From Hyalangium versicolor (lineage in GTDB: Bacteria > Myxococcota > Myxococcia > Myxococcales > Myxococcaceae): 64,000 bases of DNA. The position numbers and the translations under genes are program-made. Shown here one piece after another: positions 27,201 through 34,139 of this stretch. Where the stretch lies: contig NZ_JAHXBF010000014.1 in assembly GCF_020103695.1 (NCBI RefSeq), positions 44,297 through 108,296 on the forward strand. The letters are read 5' to 3'. Each line of letters starts with the position of its first letter. Position 1 is the first letter of the stretch. Under the pieces are notes generated by a model. It made no database searches. It was not told where the DNA came from and saw only the letters and a list, made by a program, of their open reading frames with translations.

Positions 27201-29527
27201 TCTCCCTCTCCGGGAATGCGGCGGCTGGTCCAGGTGTCGCTCTTGATCAGCGCGCCCACCATCTTGCGGAACGAGCCTTCACTCGAGTCGTAGGCCTGCT
27301 CCATCTTCGCGAGCGTGCACGCATCGGTGAGGTTCTCGTCGCGGCCCATGTAGTAGCGGAACGCCTGGCGGATGAAGCAGCGCTTCACCCACGGCGACTG
27401 AGCGAGCTTCTCCGAGAACTCGACGGCGTCGCGCACCGGGCCGTTCAGAGCCGGGTCGGGGAGACCGCTGAGCGTTGACGAGCCGTTCGGGGGGCCGAGC
27501 GAGCCGTCCGCGGCGTGATCGTGCACGCGCAGGTAGCCGGCGTGGTTGTAGGTCTCGAACGGGTACCCAAGCGGGTTCATCAGCGAGTGGCAGCCCTGGC
27601 ACTCGGCCTTGCCGGTCGCGTCGTCGAGCCGGGCGCGCGCGCTCTTGTTCGGGGCATGCGGTCCGACCTTCGCCATCACCCGCACCGAGCTCAGCGGCGG
27701 GATGTAGCCGCAGAGCAGGTTCTCGCGGACCCACTTGCCGCGGTGGACGATCGACGGATCGTCCTCGAAGTTTCCGCCGTGCGAGCCGAGCCACGCCGGG
27801 TGGGTGAGCACGCCGGCGCGCTCGGTGGTGGGCATCGTCACCCAGCGATCCGTGTCGACCGACTGGGTCACGTTGTAGATCTGTCCGGTGTACTTGGTCG
27901 CGCCCGGAGCCGCCGTCGGCTGGGTCGTCGAAGCGAGGTAGTACCGGCGCGTGGTGAGGAGGTTCTTCAGCACGTCCTTGTCCTCGACCACCACCCGCGA
28001 GACGAGGTCCTCCATCTGTTGCACCAGCGTCGGCTCGTCGCCGTAGTAGCCGTCCATCAGGTTGGAATAGGAGGAGAGCTGCGAGCGGTAGCCGCTCGGG
28101 TCGCCGTCGTCGAACGCGGAGAGCGCCTCGGGGCGCTCCTTGAAGATCTCGGGAATCTTCGAGTAGCCGAGCCACTCGCGGAAGAACCCGGTCGCGCCGT
28201 CACCAAGCCAGTACTGCCCGCGCGCCGCGCGCTCGTTCTTGTTGTAGTCCTGAATCAGATCGAACCGGGTTGGATCAGTTCCGCCCACGTTCTGGAGGAA
28301 GAGGGCTTCAGCCGTCGCCGGGTTGCGGAGGGTGCCATTGGCGGCGGCGGCCGCGATGTCCGCGAGGTGGCCGTCGAGGGGCGCGGAGAAATCGGGGTAG
28401 ACCCAGGTCGGCGTTGCTCCGGGGGCGCGGTTTCCGACCGCGTACGCGAGCTGCTGACCGAGCTCCCAGTCGGTGAGCTGGGTGCGGCCGGTGGCGGTCG
28501 GAGCGCCGCCCTCGGTGCGGAACAGCGCGCCGGCGGTCATCCACGCCGCGTTGGAGATCCGGGTGATCGAGTGGGTACGGATATCGGTTCCGCCGGACGC
28601 GGGCGGCTCGGCGGCGAGGATCGTAGCCGCGAATTGCTGCAGCCGGTTCAGCTCCCCTTCGCTCGGCTCGCGGAAGAGCACTCCGTGGAGCAGGAACTCG
28701 TGCAGGTAGTGCTGAACGCACGCGGCGGTGGGGCGATCGTCGTCCCACATGCAGCGGAGCGTTGTGTCGAGCCGCAGGCGCTCGAGCCGATTGTCGCCGG
28801 TGTATGGCCCCGCCCACGGAGGGCCTGCCTCGTTGAGCACCGGGAGGAACAGCTCGATCGTCGCCTCGTCGAGCGTCTCGTCGGTGGCGTAGGTGCTGTA
28901 GGCCTCGCCCGCGCCCGGGTCGAACGGGTTGTCGAAGAAGGTGAAGCCGGTCCAGCCGCGGGTGACCGCGCCGCCCACGTTGCGTGTCCACTGCCAGCGG
29001 TTCATGCGGCGGATGCGCGTCGGCGCGTCGGAGACGGCGTCCTTACAGGTGAACAGCTCGTTCTGCGGGAGCAGGTTCGGCGGGCTGTGAGGCTCCTCGC
29101 CTCCTTCGGCGCAGGCGGGCATGCCCGAATCGATCCAGGAGGAGAGCACCGCGATCTCGGCCGCGGTTGCCGGGGCCCCGCCCGCGGGAGGCATCGGGTT
29201 GTCGGTGCTCTTCATCCGCTCAACGCAGCGCTGGGCGACCGACTGCGACGGCTCTTTCTGAGACTGGAGGCGAAGGAAGTCCAGCGATGCGAGTGACATC
29301 GGCGCGCCGTTGATCGGGCTCGCCGCGTGGCAGCTCACGCAGCGCTCCTGAACCAGCGCCTGGACCTTGCAGCCATCGCCGTCGCCGGTGCCGCCGTCGC
29401 TGGTACCGCCATCGCTGGTGCCGCCATCGCTGGTGCCGCCGTCGCCGGGGCTTTTCCCGCTGCAACCCACGCACACCGCCAACGTCACAGAGAACACCGC
29501 CACGACTGCAATCCGCAGATGGCTCAT
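27197..29527 (-). CDS. DUF1592/DUF1588 domain lipoprotein with cytochrome-c motifs
   Basis: 776 residues from the ATG at 29525-29527. Signal and lipobox MSHLRIAVVAVFSVTLAVCV then GC. A low-complexity GGTSD-repeat linker follows, then a heme-binding motif CVSCH in a planctomycete-type cytochrome C domain. DUF1587/1592-type blocks include IRRMNRWQWTRNV and RDAVEFSEKLAQSPWVKRCF. A second CxxCH (CQGCH) occurs in the DUF1588 block ECQGCHSLMNPLGYPFETYN. It probably acts at the outer membrane or periplasm in electron transfer or polymer degradation, which is inference. Nine codons upstream another ATG exists but would bury the signal peptide. Coupled to the DUF1552 gene. Confidence 0.9.
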   Translation of the reverse strand: MSHLRIAVVAVFSVTLAVCVGCSGKSPGDGGTSDGGTSDGGTSDGGTGDGDGCKVQALVQERCVSCHAASPINGAPMSLASLDFLRLQSQKEPSQSVAQRCVERMKSTDNPMPPAGGAPATAAEIAVLSSWIDSGMPACAEGGEEPHSPPNLLPQNELFTCKDAVSDAPTRIRRMNRWQWTRNVGGAVTRGWTGFTFFDNPFDPGAGEAYSTYATDETLDEATIELFLPVLNEAGPPWAGPYTGDNRLERLRLDTTLRCMWDDDRPTAACVQHYLHEFLLHGVLFREPSEGELNRLQQFAATILAAEPPASGGTDIRTHSITRISNAAWMTAGALFRTEGGAPTATGRTQLTDWELGQQLAYAVGNRAPGATPTWVYPDFSAPLDGHLADIAAAAANGTLRNPATAEALFLQNVGGTDPTRFDLIQDYNKNERAARGQYWLGDGATGFFREWLGYSKIPEIFKERPEALSAFDDGDPSGYRSQLSSYSNLMDGYYGDEPTLVQQMEDLVSRVVVEDKDVLKNLLTTRRYYLASTTQPTAAPGATKYTGQIYNVTQSVDTDRWVTMPTTERAGVLTHPAWLGSHGGNFEDDPSIVHRGKWVRENLLCGYIPPLSSVRVMAKVGPHAPNKSARARLDDATGKAECQGCHSLMNPLGYPFETYNHAGYLRVHDHAADGSLGPPNGSSTLSGLPDPALNGPVRDAVEFSEKLAQSPWVKRCFIRQAFRYYMGRDENLTDACTLAKMEQAYDSSEGSFRKMVGALIKSDTWTSRRIPGEGE
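29386..29445. repeat. Four 15-bp in-frame tandem repeats
   Basis: Four units of the type tGGTGCCGCCATCGC (plus strand) encode the GGTSD linker of the DUF1592 lipoprotein. Units differ by one to two bases. The array sits just after the acylated Cys, so it sets the tether length. Confidence 0.85.
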
Positions 29528-29572
29528 GAACAATGAGGATACGCAGATTTGCACGGAAATCGCGAGCGGCGA

Positions 29573-30934
29573 TCAGCGCGGCTCCTCCGAGGTGGGCGAG
29601 CGAAGCACGGGGCCCACTGCCGCATAACACTTACCCTGGTAGTCATAGAGCGTGTCGCCGCATGGGGCGCGCTCGCCTTCGATGGGGCCGAGCCAACACC
29701 CGCCGTTGATTTCCTTTTCCCCCCGGCGACACGGGGGAGTTCGCTGACCGGGCAGCGGCTCGTTGGGCATCGCCCGCCCATAGGCCATGAATGGAGACAG
29801 GATCGCATGACCAGTCTCTGCGCTGGCCAGGGCCTCCTCCCCGATTCCGGCATCAGGAGTCTCGGCTGATGGCTTGCCGCGCATCATGAGCAAAGCGCCC
29901 CAGTCTCGAGCCCGGAGCGCCTGCGTCCCTAGTAGCACCAGGGCCACGAGGGCCCAGCTCACCGCCACAGCCAGACCCCCTACGAGAAGGGGGCTCCGTC
30001 GCGGAGGGCCCGGCCGAGAAGCCTTTTCGGTGTCGGCCGCAGCCGGCGTGGGGAGGATGAGAGCCGCAGCTTCGACCGCACAAGCCGCATGCCTCAACGC
30101 GATGAACAGCGAGGCTGCGGGCGGTCGGCGAAGGGGCTCCTCGTGGAGACAGGCCAAGAGCAGTTCGTCGAGCCCAGCCGAGATGGTGGCCAACTCCCGA
30201 GGAGGAAAGAGACGCCGGGGCGGCCCCGAGGCTTCTTCCACAGGGGGTGGGTAGGTTCCAGTACACAGCCGGTAGGCTGTCACCCCCAGCGCGTAGACGT
30301 CATCCGTCCCCTTCGGCTCGTAACGCTCCCCGCTGAGCCGGTGCGCCCAACTCCAGCGCAGCGACTCCGGAGAGCGGTAGGCCGCGGTGCCCGGCCCGAG
30401 AGGCCCGTCCGTGAGCTCCACCGCTCCCAGGTGGATGCCGCACCCCCAGTCCAGCAATACGGCCCGGCCCTCGGAGGTGACGAGCACGTTGTCCCCCTTG
30501 ACGTCGCGGTGAACAGCCCCAGCGGCGTGAGCGCACGCCAAGGCGCTGGAGAGCTGCTCGAGGACATGGATGACCTGGCGAGAAGTGCGGCGAGTGCTCC
30601 GGGCCCATTCGTAGAGCGGCTTCCCCTCCACCCACTCCATGACAAGGTAGGGGTACTGCCCGCCCCTGGGCGAGTCCCACCACCCACGGTCCTCGAAGCG
30701 CGGCACGGAGGGGTTCTGCAGGGACTGGAGCAGTGCCACCTCGCGCGTGAAGCGTGCGTCTTCGGCCTGAAGCGCCAGCTTCAGCGCGAAGGAGCCCGCC
30801 TCGGGGTGCCCGGCCCGCTCCACACGGAACACCACGCCGAACGAGCCACGGTCCCACCTCTGCCGCACCACCCAGGGACCGATGGTGACGCCGGGCTCGA
30901 CATCGGCGTGCGGCATGGTGTGCGTGTCCATCAT
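29573..30934 (-). CDS. Membrane Ser/Thr protein kinase with Cys-rich C-terminal tail
   Basis: 453 residues. Residues ~18-285 form a Hanks-type kinase domain: glycine loop RGSFG, catalytic AVHRDVKGDNVLV (Asp ~142), LLDWGCG in place of DFG, activation segment GTAAYRSPESL, and DDVYALGVTAYRL. A single transmembrane helix (LLVGGLAVAVSWALVALVLL) follows near 325-345. The exported C-terminus carries the tail EINGGCWLGPIEGERAPCGD followed by YDYQGKCYAAVGP, which I recognise as a recurrent myxobacterial kinase tail, probably disulfide-linked. The Phe-to-Trp change in DFG is tolerated in some kinases. Neighbours do not reveal its substrate. A 131-bp copy of its 3' end lies at 17757-17887. Confidence 0.92.
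   Translation of the reverse strand: MMDTHTMPHADVEPGVTIGPWVVRQRWDRGSFGVVFRVERAGHPEAGSFALKLALQAEDARFTREVALLQSLQNPSVPRFEDRGWWDSPRGGQYPYLVMEWVEGKPLYEWARSTRRTSRQVIHVLEQLSSALACAHAAGAVHRDVKGDNVLVTSEGRAVLLDWGCGIHLGAVELTDGPLGPGTAAYRSPESLRWSWAHRLSGERYEPKGTDDVYALGVTAYRLCTGTYPPPVEEASGPPRRLFPPRELATISAGLDELLLACLHEEPLRRPPAASLFIALRHAACAVEAAALILPTPAAADTEKASRPGPPRRSPLLVGGLAVAVSWALVALVLLGTQALRARDWGALLMMRGKPSAETPDAGIGEEALASAETGHAILSPFMAYGRAMPNEPLPGQRTPPCRRGEKEINGGCWLGPIEGERAPCGDTLYDYQGKCYAAVGPVLRSPTSEEPR
29577..29708. repeat. Dispersed repeat: kinase 3' end, second copy at 17757-17887
   Basis: This is the intact copy of the 131/132-bp repeat. It encodes the Cys-rich tail and stop of the kinase. By my alignment it differs from the relic at three bases and one indel. 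Confidence 0.85.
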
Positions 30935-31410
30935 TCACCTCCCTGCAGGTTAGCGAACATGGACCCTACCCTGCGAGTAGGTGTGGCGCCAGCGGGGCTT
31001 GGCCCAGCGACTCATGGCTCACCCGCTGGTAGGAGGCCGGCGGCCGTCAGTCCCTCCGCCACCCTCTCTCCCGTCAGAGCGGCGCTCCCCGACCGCGGAG
31101 CCTGCGCCATGCTTGCGATCGAGCTGAGCGACTCGGGCTTCCGGAGCGGTTGCCAGGGGCAACCGCCACCCTCAAGGCGGACTCGGACAACGATGCCACC
31201 GGTATGATGACCCAACGTATTGGCGAATTCGTGGAAGAGAGCAGCAATTGATAGACTTCCATGGAGGCGCCCGGTCCGACACGGGCAAACCTTATCGAAC
31301 CGAGAACATCGTGCGCGCCGTGGCAAAAAGACAACCCGCGAGGCAGACAGTTTCACAACACTGCTACGACTCGCTGGGGTCAGACTCATCCTTACACAGG
31401 ATATTAGGGC
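30935..31410. other. Intergenic region, left flank of the toxin/immunity island
   Basis: 476 bp with no convincing gene. Short open frames on both strands have no recognisable motif. Composition falls toward lower GC from about 31200, matching the following genes. A 14-bp string at 31017-31030 repeats at 17887-17900 next to the kinase-tail relic. Confidence 0.5.
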
Positions 31411-31866
31411 ATGCGGCCAACACATAAACCAGGCTCATTCTTGAGAATCCCCCTCGCGGATGGCTCCTTCGGCTATGGAAGGGTTCTCGAATTACCATTT
31501 GACGCCTTCTATGACTACAGAACCACCAGCCCAGACTCGGACCTGGACAGGATCGCATCAAAACCCATTCTTTTCAGGATTGTTATCAGCCACCCGCACT
31601 CGAAGTCATGGAAGTTCATGGGGTGGAGAGCGATTGAAGAACGTCTGACTCAACCCATTGTCCAATTCAGAATGGAAGTGGGTCCACTCCGCCGCTGCTG
31701 GATTTTCGACAGCCTCGGCAATTCGAGAGAGGCACGCCCCCAAGAATGCACTGGGCTTGAGCCAGTGGCTGTTTGGGAGTCTCACGGTGTGGAGAAACGC
31801 CTGCTCGATGCTTTCATGGGGCGACCCAACGACAGTTTGGTGCGCATGTGGAAGGAGTTGGAGTAG
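31411..31866 (+). CDS. Imm26-family immunity protein (orphan)
   Basis: 151 residues. The N-terminus MRPTHKPGSFLRIPLADGSF then GYGRVLELPFDAFYDYRT matches the Immunity protein 26 family: a GdxfaIPL-DG-yGfGrvl strand pair, then a FYDYRT strand. It continues IASKPILFRIVISHPHSKSW. Imm26 proteins neutralise toxins of polymorphic toxin systems. No cognate toxin gene directly precedes it, so it is an orphan or protects against a toxin delivered by kin. AGGG lies just before the ATG. Its lower GC content than the neighbours suggests horizontal acquisition. Confidence 0.78.
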   Translation: MRPTHKPGSFLRIPLADGSFGYGRVLELPFDAFYDYRTTSPDSDLDRIASKPILFRIVISHPHSKSWKFMGWRAIEERLTQPIVQFRMEVGPLRRCWIFDSLGNSREARPQECTGLEPVAVWESHGVEKRLLDAFMGRPNDSLVRMWKELE

Positions 31867-31888
31867 GAGGCCCGAGAGAAGCCCGGAG

Positions 31889-32224
31889 ATGGACACGTGC
31901 CAGCACTGTGGTCCCGAGGAGAAAGCGGGCGAGTTGCACATGGGCATGCAGACGGGGACTTCTGTCTTCAAGTGGGTCGGCGAGGGGGAGACCGTCCCGA
32001 GGAGCGCTCCCGAGTACGGGAAGATCGTGCTCAAGGCGTACAAGGGCATGGTGCTGACGGACATCAGCAACGACCTGCTGCGCACGCCGAGGGTCGGCGA
32101 CGCGGGCGTCAGGGAGGACATCCGCGCCACCGTGGCCGATGGTCTCGACGACGCCGGGTTCAGGGGTTGGGAATCGGGGCACGTCGGAGCGTCCTCTGTC
32201 ACACTCCAGGAGGGCGCGCCTTGA
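31889..32224 (+). CDS. Small CxxC protein, function unknown
   Basis: 111 residues starting MDTCQHCGPEEKAGELHMGM. One CxxC pair at the N-terminus is zinc-ribbon-like, but no second Cys pair is visible, so a complete zinc ribbon cannot be claimed. Codon third positions are GC-rich, supporting a real gene. I see no signal peptide or membrane segment. It lies between an immunity gene and a lipoprotein toxin gene, where an accessory or immunity role is plausible but unproven. The C-terminal half (from about residue 65) resembles nothing I know and may be degraded. GGAG abuts the ATG and AGGAGG is 18 bp upstream, so the start is uncertain. Confidence 0.55.
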   Translation: MDTCQHCGPEEKAGELHMGMQTGTSVFKWVGEGETVPRSAPEYGKIVLKAYKGMVLTDISNDLLRTPRVGDAGVREDIRATVADGLDDAGFRGWESGHVGASSVTLQEGAP

Positions 32225-32259
32225 CCTACGGCCCCCTGCTTGATTGAAGGGACGCCGCC

Positions 32260-33165
32260 ATGCCTCCCCGAACTTGTAGCGCCCCCCTGCTCCTGCTCCT
32301 GCTCTCAGCCTGCGCGACGATGGATCCAAGCCCGGGAGAGGTAGAGGCCCCGAGCCCGAGACTCGCCCATCTTCAGCGTGCGGCACTGTACCCCTGGACA
32401 GATGATGGGCAGTGCGTGGTGCGAGAAGCCTCCAACGAATGGCCCATCCTTGCGGAGCGGTGCTTTCACGCGCTCGATCGCGACAGGGTCAGATTTCGGG
32501 ATGTCACCAAACGATGCGCCGTTGCCTACGCGGATGCCGCCGCTCCCGCAGTCGTGGCCCTCTGTATCTTTGCCGCACCCGAGATCGTCGTCGGTGCAGT
32601 GGTTGTTGTTGGCGCGGTGGTGGTAGCAGCCGCCATCCAAGAGGGGATTAATGCTTATCAACGGCACGCATCCCGCGAGCGAGCGAAGCTCAGGACGCAA
32701 CCGACACCCGCTGAGGAGCCCCTAGCGAATCAAACACCTAAGCCAAAGGGGTCGCCCACTGGAGACATCTTCCCAGTACCAGACTCCAACCCGCGCCGCC
32801 CGGAGTGCGAGGCCATCCCGGTGCCGCGCGCATCCAAAGATGATCCGCATAACGAGTGCGCCGACAAGTTTCCGCCCAACCGTTATCCCGGCATGGACGT
32901 GAGCGTGGGAGGAATACGCTTCGATGCGCTGCAAGTCGGTGTGCGCGTGCTGTGGGAGATCAAGACCCATCAATTCGATAAATATAATTCCTTCGTCCAG
33001 AGGATGGAGATCGACAAGGAACTCAAGCAAATTCAAAGGGAGCGAGCCATCGCAACAGCATGTGGATATGACTTCGTCATCGGGGTGAGCACCCAAGCGC
33101 ACAAAGACGCTCTGCTCGCCAAGGCTCCACTCCTCAATATCGTCGTCACGGGATGCCCACGATGA
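32260..33165 (+). CDS. Lipoprotein toxin candidate with C-terminal PD-(D/E)XK-like domain (DUF6310 type)
   Basis: 301 residues. Signal peptide and lipobox MPPRTCSAPLLLLLLSAC, acylated Cys18. The N-terminal region (AALYPWTDDGQCVVREASNE, ERCFHALDRDRVRFRDVTKR) is followed by a hydrophobic hairpin near 95-125 (IVVGAVVVVGAVVVAAAI). A Pro-rich linker precedes the C-terminal domain: PHNECADKFPPNRYPGMDV, then GGIRFDALQ and VLWEIKTHQFDKYN. D222...E233-I-K235 fits the D...ExK core of restriction-endonuclease-like toxins. I recognise the family as myxobacterial DUF6310. The lipoprotein-plus-variable-nuclease layout resembles SitA toxins delivered by outer-membrane exchange. Nuclease activity and delivery are inferred. 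The stop overlaps the next start (ATGA). Confidence 0.82.
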   Translation: MPPRTCSAPLLLLLLSACATMDPSPGEVEAPSPRLAHLQRAALYPWTDDGQCVVREASNEWPILAERCFHALDRDRVRFRDVTKRCAVAYADAAAPAVVALCIFAAPEIVVGAVVVVGAVVVAAAIQEGINAYQRHASRERAKLRTQPTPAEEPLANQTPKPKGSPTGDIFPVPDSNPRRPECEAIPVPRASKDDPHNECADKFPPNRYPGMDVSVGGIRFDALQVGVRVLWEIKTHQFDKYNSFVQRMEIDKELKQIQRERAIATACGYDFVIGVSTQAHKDALLAKAPLLNIVVTGCPR

Positions 33166-33917
33166 CTCAGCAAAGAACCCTCACCCTTATCACCTACGCG
33201 CCTGCACTCATGGGCAAAGACGGCCGCACGGTCGACGTCATCCATGGGATCGAAAAGGCGCTCCCCGGCTTGAGGCTGAAATGGCGGCTCTCAGGCAGCG
33301 GGCGCCCCATCGCATTGCCACAGCGCGACGCATGGCTCGTAGAAAGCATTGAGGACGGGGGATTCCCTATTGTGTGCAACGGGGACAAGAGTTACCCCGT
33401 GATGGTTTCTGGAATGGAAAATTCGGGACTCTTCACCGCGGGCGGTCAGCCCCAGTTTGAAGTCCATGCAGAAATGCCACTGGACGAGCCTGTGATCGCG
33501 GCATCGGCGGCTGTGCTTGAAGCCGTGGCAGAGGGCGCACGCGCGTTCTGGGGGTGTGCAACGCCATACGCCGCTAAGGTGGACATCGCGTATCAGACAG
33601 CGCCCACGCTGCAAGGGCCGCCGTCTCCACGCAGGGGGCTGCCTGCCCTGAAACTCTTCCAGCACATTCGCTCGCCTGAGATTCCCTATTACCTTGGGTG
33701 GCTGAACTACTGGTCTGCCGCTGCCACAAAGACCATCGGGTTCCCGGACCCGGCCCGCGACGCCGAGCTGCTTACGCGAGCGCGTCGCACGCCGTCGGGC
33801 GGATGGGTCGTGCAGCTCACCGATGCGCCGCTCGACCTCGACAACCCCGCCCACCTGGACGCGCTTAAACGGGCCTACGAGCGGTTCCCGGCAATTGGTG
33901 GGCGCGACTCACCGTGA
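33162..33917 (+). CDS. DUF5953/Imm52-like putative immunity protein
   Basis: 251 residues from the ATG that overlaps the toxin stop (ATGA, 33162-33165); an in-frame ATG three codons upstream is less likely. The sequence MTQQRTLTLITYAPALMGKD, LPGLRLKWRLSGSGRPIALP and RDAWLVESIEDGGFP fits the myxobacterial DUF5953 family, which resembles Imm52-type immunity proteins. No signal peptide or membrane segment, so it is cytosolic, as expected for an inhibitor of a nuclease entering recipient cells. Translational coupling to the upstream lipoprotein strongly suggests a cognate toxin-immunity pair. The assignment is by family memory and context, not by structure. Confidence 0.82.
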   Translation: MTQQRTLTLITYAPALMGKDGRTVDVIHGIEKALPGLRLKWRLSGSGRPIALPQRDAWLVESIEDGGFPIVCNGDKSYPVMVSGMENSGLFTAGGQPQFEVHAEMPLDEPVIAASAAVLEAVAEGARAFWGCATPYAAKVDIAYQTAPTLQGPPSPRRGLPALKLFQHIRSPEIPYYLGWLNYWSAAATKTIGFPDPARDAELLTRARRTPSGGWVVQLTDAPLDLDNPAHLDALKRAYERFPAIGGRDSP

Positions 33918-34102
33918 CCGATCGGCTCGGGCCGCGCTGCGCGGGTGCTGGCGACGGTAGGGTGCAAATCTAGTGGAGTGTCCGCGAAGTGGGCTGGAAC
34001 AGGACGGGACGAAACGGGACGCGGCAGGCTATCGACTCCAAGTCATTCCGGGCGATTGCGAGGTAAGGGCGCGATTCTGCTCAAGGTTTCGCACCGCCCG
34101 GC

Positions 34103-34127
34103 GCGGGTTCGAATCCCGCCGCCTCCA
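34103..34127 (+). other. 3'-terminal fragment of a tmRNA-like gene (putative attachment-site scar)
   Basis: A complete T-arm (GCGGG TTCGAAT CCCGC, 34103-34119) is followed by the acceptor strand CGCCTCC and discriminator A, then CTT. No 5' acceptor strand (GGAGGCG or GGGGGCG), D-arm or anticodon arm precedes it at the right distance, so it is not a full tRNA. The ending CGCCTCCA is typical of bacterial tmRNA (ssrA) 3' ends, a favoured target for integrases. Oriented plus, it would mark the right end of an element lying to its left, which is where the toxin island is. Confidence 0.6.
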
Positions 34128-34139
34128 CTTCCGGGAAGA

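Noticed and set aside
31012..31425. Minus-strand open frame of 137 codons upstream of the Imm26 gene
   Set aside because: No start signal, signal peptide or known motif, and unremarkable composition. I could not support it as a gene.
33960..34127. Complete tRNA ending at the CGCCTCCA sequence
   Set aside because: Only the T-arm and 3' acceptor strand are present. No matching 5' acceptor strand or anticodon arm is found upstream at tRNA spacing.
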